Positions 53,964 through 63,838 of a stretch of DNA of 64,000 nucleotides are shown here, in pieces (position 1 is the first letter of the stretch; each line of letters begins with the position of its first letter). The DNA is from Brachionus plicatilis. Its lineage: Eukaryota > Rotifera > Eurotatoria > Ploima > Brachionidae. The notes beneath the pieces were generated by a model. That model was not told where the DNA came from and did not search any database. It saw only the letters and a list, made by a program, of their open reading frames with translations. Position numbers and translations under genes: made by a program. The stretch is from NCBI GenBank assembly GCA_010279815.1, contig QEOQ01000626.1:127188-191187 (forward strand). Reading direction: 5' to 3'.

Positions 53964-54410
53964 TAAAATAACATACGAATTAAATTTTAATATTTTCAAA
54001 CTAATTAGATTTTTACATTTTTTAAAAGCAATTTTAAAAATAATAAATAAATTCTAAATTTAATTAAATTTTTTATTTTAATTTGAAATTACTTTACTTA
54101 ATACAATAGATTAGTATTTATTAAATTTTGTTGCACTTATATTTTAGAAAAATTTAAAAAATGGCGAATTTTTAAAAAATTTTTTTAAACCAAAAGCTAA
54201 TTCGTTTGATTTTAGAATAATAATATTTCTGGAATTTAAAGAAATAACTTTCTTATTCAAAAAATGAATAGAACTGTAATGATTTTTTTTATTAGTAGAT
54301 ATTTTCAGAAATCTTAATTTTTTTTTAATAATCAAAAAGATATATTTCTTTAAAAGGAAGTTAACTTTTTGGGGATAAGACTAGGTGAGATACATTTGTA
54401 AGGTGAAATA

Positions 54411-54639
54411 CAGAGTTGGTCATTAGTCAAAGTTAAGTCTGAACTTTGACTTTATATTTTATATTTTTTTATTGCTGTTCGAAAAATATCTTTAAATTTT
54501 TTTTTGAAAAATTTAAAATTTTTTTTCAAATTAAGATAAAAAATAAGTTTTTTTCTCATAATTCTTGTATTTAATGAAACCTTACCCTCAATTTTTTTAG
54601 TCAAGCCTTTGACTTTTACTTTGACTTTAGACCAACTCC
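54411..54639. mobile_element. MITE of the CAGAGTTGG family
   Basis: CAGAGTTGGTCATTAGTCAA at the left and TTTGACTTTAGACCAACTC at the right. Same termini and AAAGTC/GACTTT interior as 19115-19420. Confidence 0.6.
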
Positions 54640-54749
54640 CATGAAAAATTTATTCTTTTTTTGGTCAATATAAGAAAATATAAAATACATACTGATATAG
54701 ATATCCTGATGATATGCATTGAAATTTAAATATTCTAAATCTATTTTGC

Positions 54750-55015
54750 ATTGTGAAATTTCACACATTACTTTCCATACAAAAATAAAATTTTTTTATT
54801 ACTTTTGTTCTAAATGTCTAAAACTTGTTCCTTAAATGAAACAACTTTTATTTCACCTACTGCGGAATTCCGCAAAATTGCTTTCCATTTAAAAGAATTA
54901 AAATAAAACGAAATTAATTTGCACAGATTTTGCAGACTTCCGCAGTAGGTGAACAAAAAATTTTTTAATTTACAGAGCAAGTTTTTGACATTTATAACAA
55001 AAGATTTAAAAACTT
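54750..55015. mobile_element. Decayed Mutator-like MITE
   Basis: The left end, GCATTGTGAAATTTCACAC, and internal runs (TTACTTTTGTTCTAAATGTC, AATTTGCACAGATTTTGCAG) match the 33867-34219 element at reduced identity. The right end is lost or diverged. Confidence 0.55.
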
Positions 55016-55204
55016 TTGATCATATATTTTACAGAAGTGATAAAATAAGTATCAGTTTAAGAATTATTAAAATTTGTTTCTTTCCATATTTGAGTGAATT
55101 TTCATCAAAAAAAATCAAAATTATTATATTCTTATAAAATTTTATTTAAAAAAATTTCAAAATTTAAAATATTAAAAATTAAAAAAAAAATATTCAAATT
55201 ATGA

Positions 55205-55735
55205 TTACATGCTAGACGAAGACATGTTCAAACATTTAAAAACTTTGCGCTTATTGACGCCAAAGATTTTGTTCTTTTTTTTGGTTAATTCTCGTACTTC
55301 TTTAATTCGTGGTATTGAGGGAACTTCGCGTTTGAATGGTGTTGCTACTTTTGCATGATTCGAAGAGCTATTCTCTCGGACTGGCATTGTTTCGTCGAAT
55401 AGCAGACATTTTTTGATGCTTTGAGTTTCCATTTCGATAAATGACGAGCTCATTTTGGAAGAAGAACTTGATTCCAGATCACTACAAGTCGAATTGAAAA
55501 CCAGCCCGCTTAAGTCTTGGTTATAGGGAAACTTTTTTGAATAGCAAGCTAAGCTTTCACATGATGCTTTTAAGGAATTGTAACCGGATGAAATTGGGGT
55601 TATACTTTGGAGCAGTATTTTATTTTTAGGAGTTGAATTGAGCGACAGGTTTTTGTGAAGTTGCATCAGTTGACTTGCCAGTAGACTTGCTGTTTTGGCC
55701 ATTTCTAATATCAGACTTGAACTATCCGATTCCAT
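55205..55735 (-). CDS. Ser-rich protein of unknown family
   Basis: A 176-residue open frame on the minus strand. Not recognised. The N-terminal third contains a possible short helix (ILEMAKTASLLASQLMQLHK); the middle is Ser-rich with an SSSSS run; the C-terminal third is basic (ELTKKKNKIFGVNKRKVFK) and preceded by ATPFKREVPSIPR. Several S/T-P sites (STPK, ITPIS, ATPF) suggest kinase regulation. No signal peptide or membrane segment. Codon use and length support a real gene, and it sits at the downstream end of a run of minus-strand genes. It could be a nuclear or cytoskeletal adaptor, but no function is assigned. Confidence 0.6.
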   Translation of the reverse strand: MESDSSSLILEMAKTASLLASQLMQLHKNLSLNSTPKNKILLQSITPISSGYNSLKASCESLACYSKKFPYNQDLSGLVFNSTCSDLESSSSSKMSSSFIEMETQSIKKCLLFDETMPVRENSSSNHAKVATPFKREVPSIPRIKEVRELTKKKNKIFGVNKRKVFKCLNMSSSSM

Positions 55736-56248
55736 TTTTTTTTGGTGGAATTTTTTTTTGTTAGCTTTTTTTAATTGCCATCAACTGATTTTATATCAGT
55801 TTGATACGAATACGTTGAAATCAAATTCAAATTAATTGCTGCAATTTTTAGTTTTTAATGAATTTTAGCGCATAATAATAAAATATTGATAACGTACAAG
55901 AAAAAGTTGTCACTCTGTTATTTATTTTTTATCAATGAAAAATTTTATTTTTATTCTATGCTTATTGAAAATTTTTTTGTAAATTAGTCTTTTAAAAACC
56001 TCAAAAAATATCTAAATTTGTATTCCTTATTAAATTATTTGCAAACAATAATTATTCATTAAGACATTTATCTCATATCACTATTGTTTTGGAAAAAAAA
56101 GCGCCAAAATTTAGCTCTCAAAAATCGAAAAATTCATTTAAAATCCTAGAAACGTTTTTGGAATTTTTCGGTTTACCTTTTTTAATTAAATTAAATAAAA
56201 CAAAATTTTAATTAATATTTTATTGATGCTAAATATAAATCAAAATTT

Positions 56249-56887
56249 TCAGTATTTGGATTTTTTGTACTTATCATCATACTTTTTGTCATTATTCTTA
56301 TAATTGTCATACTTTTTTCCATAATTGTCATCATATTTTTTTCCATTGCCATTATCGTACTTTTTGTCATACTTATTATCGTAGTTATCATATTTCTTCT
56401 CATATTTGTCATCATATTTTTTATAGTTGTTTTGTTGGTAATATGTGGGCTTTCCATATTGATGGTTATTATATTTTTCCTCATATTTTTTCTCATATTT
56501 TCCATAATTTTGCGGGTACTTGCTCGAATAGCTTGGTTTGTAGTCATTTTTGTAGCCTGACTTGTACCCGTTGTTATATTGTGGAGAATAGCTGTTTGAT
56601 TTGTAGTCATTATAGTATGGCTTGTATGTAGGGTACTGTTTGTGCACATAATTCTGACCATATTTATTGTAGCTATTGTATTTATTTGGATATCTGCTTT
56701 GGTAATTGTGTGAAGGATACTTTGGCTTTCCATAGTACTTAGTAGACATAGAATATTGCTGGTAATTGTCGGCCTTGTACGGCTCATAATAGGGCCTTTT
56801 GTATTCGTATTGAGGCACATCGTAGATGTGCGATGTGGAAATAGAGCCTATGAACAAGGCTCCTAGCACAATCAACAAGTTGGTCAT
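56249..56887 (-). CDS. Secreted Tyr/Lys-rich low-complexity protein
   Basis: 212 residues. A signal peptide (MTNLLIVLGALFIGSISTSH) is followed by about 190 residues made largely of Tyr, Lys, Asn, Asp, Pro and Ser. The first half has Pro-containing KPYY/KYPSHNY-type words; the second half has loose repeats of K-K-Y-D-(N/D)-(K/N)-Y with alternating charge. There is no Cys. Compositions like this occur in secreted structural or adhesive proteins, where Tyr may be hydroxylated to DOPA or cross-linked; cuticle, egg shell or foot-cement proteins are all possible. No homologous domain is recognisable. The reverse-frame partner at 56212-56820 is a shadow of the repeat. Confidence 0.8.
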   Translation of the reverse strand: MTNLLIVLGALFIGSISTSHIYDVPQYEYKRPYYEPYKADNYQQYSMSTKYYGKPKYPSHNYQSRYPNKYNSYNKYGQNYVHKQYPTYKPYYNDYKSNSYSPQYNNGYKSGYKNDYKPSYSSKYPQNYGKYEKKYEEKYNNHQYGKPTYYQQNNYKKYDDKYEKKYDNYDNKYDKKYDNGNGKKYDDNYGKKYDNYKNNDKKYDDKYKKSKY

Positions 56888-56933
56888 TTTTTTTCAATTC
56901 AAATTATTTTAATAAAAATTCAATTTTTTGCAT

Positions 56934-56941
56934 TTTTTATA
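56934..56941 (-). promoter_or_regulatory. TATA box of the Tyr/Lys-rich gene
   Basis: TATAAAAA on the minus strand, 47 bp before the ATG, as in ACTATAAAAAATGC. The spacing would give a leader of roughly 20 nt. Confidence 0.45.
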
Positions 56942-57017
56942 GTCTTTTTTGAAAGTAATTACTAAACTCTAATAGTTTAATTGAAAGAAAATTTGTCAAT
57001 TTGTTTATTAAATAAAG

Positions 57018-57693
57018 TCAGGCTGAAATTTCAAAAATATATTTTTGTAAATATGGATTGACAAAAAGATTTAAAAAGTTAAATAAGCTATTAAAAGTGA
57101 TAGAATATTCTATTTTTTCTTGAGAATCTACTTTGCATTTAAAGTGATCACTTGTCTCCGGCAAATCTAGAGCCAAATTGCTAGTCAAACAAATTCCAAA
57201 TTCAGGACTAGTTTTTAAACTAATTAAATCACTAAATAAATCATTATAATTTTATAAAAAAAAAGAATATTTGTAAATTACTTGTCATGGATTGAAAATT
57301 GAAAATGTGCACATAATGATTCTTTAAAGACTAAGATAAACTCTAAATTATTTTCAATTGTTAGTTCAACACTAATCAATCGAAAAAGATCATTTACATT
57401 TTTCGATTCTAATTAAAAAAAAAATAAATGTTAGTTTTAAATTATTTTTTATATTTACCAATATCCAATGCTTGATTGTACAAGTCAAAAATTTTATTGT
57501 TTTTGTTAGATTCCTCTAAAATTTTAATGAATAAATTTTTTCATCTTTTTTTTTTTCAAATACCATCCAATTTTTTGAAAAGCTCCTTGATTCGATTTTT
57601 CGAATTTTCAAAATTTAATTTTTCGTTCAAATTGGCTTCATTTAATTCACATTTAGATAAAAGATCAAATTCTTTTTGAAAATAATCATCCAT
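57018..57693 (-). CDS. Four-exon small protein of unknown family, coiled-coil N-terminus
   Basis: A gene broken into short exons: 57693-57564, 57515-57459, 57408-57282, 57231-57018. All junctions are GT-AG, phases agree, and the product is 175 residues, ending at a TGA. The N-terminal 65 residues are charged and heptad-like (FDLLSKCELNEANLNEKLNF, IKELFKKLD), suggesting a short coiled coil. The C-terminal half looks globular (LEFILVFKESLCAHFQFSIH ... SPEFGICLTSN ... YSITFNSLFNFLNLF). A coiled coil followed by a small beta-rich domain is seen in kinetochore and vesicle-tethering subunits, but I do not recognise the family. It lies 164 bp downstream of the MRPL23 stop on the same strand. Confidence 0.7.
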
Positions 57694-57857
57694 TCTTTTT
57701 AAAATTTAAAATAATAAAACTAATCTTTTATTAAGAAAAATATGCTCAATTATTCGCATTTAAAATAAAAATAAAAATAAAATTTAAATGTTTTTTTTTA
57801 TTTTGTTTTTAAAAATTCAAATTAAAATAGGCATTGAGAAAAGAAAACTTTTTTTTT

Positions 57858-58343
57858 CTAAGCAAACCAACCACCAATATCAAGTCTTTCCAAAGCTTTA
57901 TTTTTTTCTTTATTTTTTAAACTTTGAACCGCTTTTAACTCATTTTTTTCTTCAATTGTCGGATTTTTTTCCTCGAAAATTTCTGGAAAGGTAAATTCGC
58001 CGTCTTTTAATTGAACATAGGCAAATTTACGGTCTTCCATGGGCGGCGACAAAAGCATAGGCCTCTTAGGATGCTCCATATATTCTCCTTTTCGAATCTC
58101 AACACGAACATCTAATACAGGTATTTTGTACAATTTTTCCAAATACTGTTTAACATCATTCCTAGTCATTTGCCAGTGGCATTCAAATTTTAGCATGTCT
58201 TTGGGAATTTTGTACTCCGGCTTGACTAATTTGAGCCAGTACAGAGGCATGAAAATTGTGTGCCTGGGATTACCCGGATTCCATAGCGGGTTCCTTGGCA
58301 GCGGCTTTTCGTGAAGATATCTCAGCAAGTGTGGATAGCGCAT
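57858..58343 (-). CDS. MRPL23: Mitochondrial ribosomal protein L23 (uL23m)
   Basis: 161 residues from the ATG at 58343, single exon. Recognised from RYPHLLRYLHEKPLPRNPLW, FMPLYWLKLVKP, the FECHWQMTRNDVKQYLEKLY segment and the PVLDVRVEIRKGEY strand, the usual order for MRPL23 (human about 153 residues). It is a component of the large mitochondrial ribosomal subunit near the exit tunnel. The ATG directly follows TTTAATTTGAAG, so an acceptor AG abuts the start codon, hinting at a spliced or trans-spliced leader. ADAT3 ends only about 100 bp upstream. Confidence 0.92.
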   Translation of the reverse strand: MRYPHLLRYLHEKPLPRNPLWNPGNPRHTIFMPLYWLKLVKPEYKIPKDMLKFECHWQMTRNDVKQYLEKLYKIPVLDVRVEIRKGEYMEHPKRPMLLSPPMEDRKFAYVQLKDGEFTFPEIFEEKNPTIEEKNELKAVQSLKNKEKNKALERLDIGGWFA

Positions 58344-58444
58344 CTTCAAATTAAACTTATCAATCTCTCAATTTAAAATTTTTTTTTAAAGACTTGTCAG
58401 AGCCTTTTTAAATCAATAAATTGTTTTAAATTATCTTAAAATAT

Positions 58445-59449
58445 TTATTCAAAAAAATCTGGATGCATGAGCTCTCCAAAGGCGAAGCAAGCTTTGTATT
58501 GAGAATCTAAGTGAAAGTTGTCCGCTTCGAATGCTTCATAATTGTGGTTCAAATTTGGTTGACAATGAAGCTTAAACTTAGTGCTAAGGTAGCCATATCT
58601 TGTCTTAAAAATGTAGAAAACTTTTGATATCCTTGAATGAACTAGAGCCATTGAGCACATACTGCATGGTTCATGGGTCAAATAGGCATAGTAATTGGTG
58701 CAAAGATAGTCTTTATCATCTAATTTTTTTGAAAATTTTTTGTACAATTCGGAATTTTGTTCCGCAAAATCTTCCTCAATCGGATCTTTATAGTTGTAAT
58801 TTTCATTTGAGAGCTCTTTTGTCTGCCGCTTTGACACATTGTCAATTGCTTGCATTACGCTGTGTCTAAGTGGATGAGAATTTCTTTGGTCAAATCCACT
58901 TGCTACCAAAATGTCGTTCCTAGAATCGACTATGAGCGCAGCCGAGTGGGATTTTTTTGTCTCGCTAAGATCCAGAACAAGCCTGGAATAGAAATCATGA
59001 TTTAGAATTTCACACTCATTTTTCATAAAACTCAAATCCAACAAGCTTTCCACATATTTATTTAGGTGAAAATTGATGGGCCAATATTTGCTTGAAACAA
59101 TTTCGAATTGTTTTTTGGTCAAAATTTTGTCAACAGGCAACTCTATCTCAATGAAATTATCTAAAATATTTTTTATATCATCCGGCAAATCGCCGAGTTT
59201 GTCTTTTTCACTCAAAATAATATGTAATTTTGAATTTGATTTTCGAATGCGTTTAAACTTGGGAGCATAGCCCGACACCGGGTACAAATCTGTCAGTTTG
59301 TTGACCAAATACGACACTTTTTTGTTATCTTTTATCTCAGCTATTAGAAATTTTTTTAATTTAAAATTTGTTGATAAATACTCATCGGCCAGAATCGGCT
59401 TCCACTTAATTGTTTGACTAAGTTTTACTTTTTTACAAGCAGAGCTCAT
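58445..59449 (-). CDS. ADAT3: tRNA A34 deaminase non-catalytic subunit ADAT3/TAD3
   Basis: 334 residues, single exon; human ADAT3 is about 351. The N-terminal half is the diverged RNA-binding region; the deaminase domain begins near SAALIVDSRNDILVASGFD. Zinc ligands are HPLRHSVMQAI (His) and PCSMCSMALVHSRI (two Cys). The catalytic Glu of active deaminases is Val here (HSV instead of HAE), as is diagnostic for ADAT3. It pairs with ADAT2 to convert A34 to inosine in tRNAs including Val(AAC), three genes for which lie in this window. Location is nuclear/cytosolic. Confidence 0.93.
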   Translation of the reverse strand: MSSACKKVKLSQTIKWKPILADEYLSTNFKLKKFLIAEIKDNKKVSYLVNKLTDLYPVSGYAPKFKRIRKSNSKLHIILSEKDKLGDLPDDIKNILDNFIEIELPVDKILTKKQFEIVSSKYWPINFHLNKYVESLLDLSFMKNECEILNHDFYSRLVLDLSETKKSHSAALIVDSRNDILVASGFDQRNSHPLRHSVMQAIDNVSKRQTKELSNENYNYKDPIEEDFAEQNSELYKKFSKKLDDKDYLCTNYYAYLTHEPCSMCSMALVHSRISKVFYIFKTRYGYLSTKFKLHCQPNLNHNYEAFEADNFHLDSQYKACFAFGELMHPDFFE

Positions 59450-59661
59450 TTTCTATCTAAATCATCTGATAACTCTATACTTCCAAAATATGGAAAAAAA
59501 ATACTATGGCTATTAGACCATACAGATAAACAAACTAAATTAATTATTAAAATAAAATTTTATTTTCAAAAAATATTTTTTTTTTAAAAAAAAATTAATC
59601 AAGGTGAGTGTCATTTTGTGTGTATAAAAGAGATAGTGAAAAAATAAATTGGTCTTTTAGT

Positions 59662-62600
59662 TTAAAAATTATTTTTTTGAGCTGACAAATAGCTTTGGTC
59701 AGTTTGAGTCCAAGCGTCGCATTTTAGCACGTTTTTTCGCTTTTTAACAAGCATAAAACCACTTTCTGTATTATTTATATTAACCAGAGCCAGAGGAGAC
59801 CTTGGCGCCTGTGGTTCTTGTAGACATGATTTTATTTTGTTGATTGCAGCACTATGCCCTCCGGTTAGCTTATTAGTAGAAGGTTTAGGACTATCCATTA
59901 TCAAATGGTGACCATTGACTTTAAAAAATTTTATAGAATATTCGAAACTGAGATTTTATGTGAAAAAAAATATCAAAAAAATTATTTAAAAAGGGTTAAT
60001 TGGCTTTTCTTTTTCTTAAATTTGGCTTACATTGTTTATTTTCGTTATTTGATTCATCAAAACTTGGCTGTTTATGGAGCCGGGAATTTTTGGCAACTCT
60101 AGGTGTATTCACTGGTGTCTCGCAATCCGCCATTTTCACTTTAGGAGATTTTGGAGCATCATCGGTTCTGAACTTTTCTTGGTTTAAATTCGTGTCAATT
60201 GCAGTCGATTGTAGAAATCCACGAGCTTTTTTACTTGCTATTAAAAAATTAAATTGTTTAACTTTTGAAAATTTAAAGTCACCTTTGGGATTTGACTTAA
60301 ATTCATCATCCGATATCGGATTAATACTGGACATGTCTTTGATAACAAGATCATTTTTAGACTCGATATCTTCATTTATTAGTGCTTTTTTTGCTCTCGG
60401 TGTCCTAGGTTTGCGGTCAGTTTTTTTTGTTTTTATTTCTTCATCACTTTCTTCCGTATCAGATTTTACCAGTGATTTGGCTCCATTTTTTTTTACAGAT
60501 TTTTCAACTTCATCATTCGACTCAGTATCTGTTTTCTTCTAAGAAAAATAAAATATATATAAAAATAGAACAAAAATGGATTTAAATTTTTTTTTTTCAT
60601 TTAAAATAAAAATTAAAGTTTAATGATTTAATTTTCCTCGTTGAAAAATTGAAATTTTTTAACATTGAAAAATCTGCTTTTTATCAAAATTTTAATAGCA
60701 TTGAAAATATCCAGTAAGCTTAAAATATCATTTTCAAATAAGTAATTGAAAAAGGAAATACCTTAATTTCTTTTGGTTTTAAAATAATTTAAGAGGAAAA
60801 AATTTACTGAAAATGTTTTTCTCTTTAAATTATTCATAATTTTTTTTAATATTTGTCACCATTAAAACTCTTTGAAAAAGTATTTATAGTTTGTTTGACT
60901 CAGATACTTCGTTAATAAAATAATTTTCTAAAATCAAATTTTTTTTTCCTTATTATTTTATTTATTTTTATATCTACAATACTGCAACACCATGAGGATT
61001 TTACGTAGATATACGTAAATTATCGTTTATTTACTAAAATTTACACAAAAAAAGGAAATTAAAGATAATCTTGTAAAATTACGCTTATTTACGCAAAATT
61101 ACGAATTTTTTGGTTAATTTACGTTTTTTTACCTTTTTAGACTAAATTCTACTAAAATGCAAAAATTTTAAAATTTTACATAAATTTACGAAAAATTACA
61201 TAAGTTTTTTTTGGATAAAAAAAGAATATTGTTTCGCACAATTAAAAATTTTTTCAACACAAAAAAAATCTGTTCAGCACAAAGACCCCTCTTCTCAGCA
61301 CCAAAAATCTAATAAGTCTAAAAAAGCTTTTTAGCACAAAAATTTTGTGTTGAAACCATAAATTTAAATAAAAAAAATGCAAAATATTTAATTTTTAAAT
61401 TAAGTCAAATTTAATGCCACCTTTCAGCCAATTTGTTCCTTCCTCTTTTCTGTATATATTTTGGAATGTATTTTTTGTTAACTCATTTGTTGATAGAGCA
61501 AATTTTGAAATTTTTCTTTTTTAATTTCAAATACAAAAAATTCATGCAAAATAAAATTATTGTTTAAACACAAAATTTTTGTGCTCTAAAGCTTTTTTAG
61601 ATGATTTAAATTTTTTGTGCTGAGAAAAGGGGTCTTTGTGCTGATCAGGTTTTTTATGCGCTAAAAAGATTTTTGTTTGTGCGGAAAATGGAGACAAATT
61701 GAAAGCTGAAAAATTGAAAAATAGAATTTTTAGCAAAATTTCAGAAAAATGCGAAAAACAAGAGCTTTTTTGGTTCTTGTAGAATTAACTGTAAAATTAC
61801 GAGAATTTTCGTAATTTTTCGTTTATAAACGTAATTTTACAAGACTATCTTGACAAAAATATTGTTATTTTGCTTTTTTTAATAAAATGAGAATTCTGAA
61901 TATTGTTACCAGAATAATAGGATCTTTGCAAAATTTGATCATTCTATAAATACTGCCTTGGTGAACAAGACTGATCATTAAATTGATGATAAGACAATAT
62001 TTTTTCAAAAACATAAAAAATAAACGAAAGGAAAAAAATTGTGATCAATTTTTCTAGTCAAGTAATCCAAGTTTTTAATTTTCTACTCATTCCTTAGTTA
62101 ATATCAACACATTAATTAACACATTAAAATATTATATTTAATAAAAATTTATAAGTATATTTAAAATTTTAAGCTTTTAAGCTTAGAAAGTGAATGCTGT
62201 TAGAAATTTAAGTAATCAGTCTTGTCTATCAAACCAGCATCATTAAAATGATCAAATTTTTGTGATCAGTTGATCGCATTTAGAACAAGACCCAAAATAA
62301 CTAATACAAAAATTATTTAAATATTTTTCATTTTAAATATTTTATGATAACCCGATAAAGGAAATGACAAAGCGTCGGTTTATATGAACATTGTCATTAC
62401 CTCATAGAACAAAAAATAATAAATTAATAATTTATTAATACTTTTGACTTAGATTTATTGGAAGAGAATAGGCCAAAATTGTCGGCTCCTGTATACTTCA
62501 GTGACTTGAGTGTATCATTTATTTTTGATTGAATTTTTGCATAAGGTGGTTCCGATTCGAATTCCAGTTTATTTACTTCATTTAAATAAAATTCTACAAA

Positions 62601-63838
62601 TTTTTTTACACTTTCTAAAGAAAAAAAATTAAAAAAAAAAAAATTTAATTTTTTTTTGAAAATTATTTATTCTACCTGATACATTTTTTACATTCAAAGT
62701 ATTTGACACAAATTCTTTTACATTATCCATACTTCTGAATTAAACAAAAATTAAAAAAATGAATATTTTATTATTCCATTACTTTGTTTTAGACTGCTGG
62801 ACTTGAGTGGGATTTTTGAGTTGATCCATCCATGGTAGAGTACCACTTAACCAGTGAACAATACAGTAACCCAATATTTCTAAATCTGACCTTCTTGAAA
62901 TTTCTATAAAATTTTTATTAAAAAAATAAAATTTTAAATAATTTTTAAATTTTAAAATTTAAATTAAAATTACGAGCTCCATTATGAGCATCCAAACTAG
63001 TATATTCAATAGTTCCATTGTGCCTGCGTTCAGGCTTAACCTGATACTTTTGATGAACATTGTCTCTTTCGAAACGACATGCTAAACCATAGTCGACTAA
63101 AAAGGACTCTTGGTCATTTTTTAGCATGATATTTGCTCCTTTTATGTCACCATGAGAATAGCCTTTTTGGTGAATGTACTCCAAGGCATATAAAACTTGT
63201 CTCATTAGATACATGACTCCAGCTTCGTTTATCTGATGTGATGAGCTGTCATCCAAAAATGACTGCAAGTCTTTTGAATAGCGGTCCATGACCAAAAAAC
63301 GATAGTCCTTTTCATTATATGTACAAAGACCTGAGGATATAAATTTTGGTATGGCCAAGTGATTTATGTTTTTATCGCGCTTAAAAATTTTTACTGAGAA
63401 AAATAGAATTTTGTTTAAAAAAATTTTTTTATTTTTAAATTTACATTGATCCTCTTTGGCGCAATTGACATAAAAATGACTTTCACAGAACAAAGGTCCA
63501 TTGTCCTTAGGCTCAATCTTGACCACATACTCGGCATCAGCTAAATTTTTGCTATTCTCGCCCTTGTTTGCTTCAATATGATAATTTAAAATTTTTTTTT
63601 TATTTTTAGCTTAAATTTATTATTTATGATTATACCTAAATATATAAGACCGAAGCCGCCTTGACCAATCGGCTTTCCTAAAGTCCAGTTATTCTTGAAA
63701 ATGTCTTTGAGTAAAAATCCGCTTGAAAATTTCTCTGGCATCTGATAGCCATTCTTTTTTTTGGCTGGGCCTAACAAACTCTCATTATTTTAATAAAAAT
63801 TTTTGCTAATTAAATAAACCTCTTGCTTTTGGGGGCAT
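59662..63838 (-). CDS. VRK1: Vaccinia-related-kinase-type Ser/Thr kinase (VRK1/NHK-1) with spliced C-terminal tail
   Basis: Exons 63780-63636, 63570-63445, 63393-62974, 62903-62783, 62734-62676, 62614-62442, 60538-60283, 60237-60031, 59918-59662 join in phase (588 codons with stop). Kinase features: [26 protein letters not shown], catalytic [10 protein letters not shown] (HGD as in VRKs), DYG in place of DFG, and [25 protein letters not shown]1 phosphorylates histones and BAF and acts in mitosis. After the kinase domain a 1.9-kb intron leads to an acidic/basic tail ([13 protein letters not shown]; end CDAWTQTD), far longer than human VRK1. A frame ending in a stop just after the exon-7 donor gives a possible short form. 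The first exon (MPPKAR, 63838-63820) is out of phase with the next by one base, so the start is unsettled; M at the QMPEKF site is an alternative. Confidence 0.85.
60985..61860. mobile_element. Nested foldback elements in the VRK intron
   Basis: Outer arms carry TACGTAAATTATCG/GATAATCTTGTAAAATTACG-type words at 61000-61100 and their complements at 61800-61850. Inside, 61229-61370 pairs with 61559-61690: GCACAAAGACCCCTCTTCTC on one side, GAGAAAAGGGGTCTTTGTGC on the other. The outer part shares the TTACGTAA vocabulary of the RhoGEF-intron MITEs; the inner part is a different element, so one probably inserted into the other. Confidence 0.65.

Noticed and set aside
56212..56820. Long minus-strand Met/Thr/Ile-rich frame overlapping the Tyr/Lys-rich gene
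   Set aside because: It is a frame shadow of the repetitive Tyr/Lys codons; no signal peptide or plausible start, and the composition is dictated by the other frame.
60000..60542. 180-codon + frame opposite the VRK tail
   Set aside because: The minus strand gives phase-compatible exons with acidic/basic tail composition; the + frame is Phe/Ser/Leu-rich as expected of an antisense shadow.
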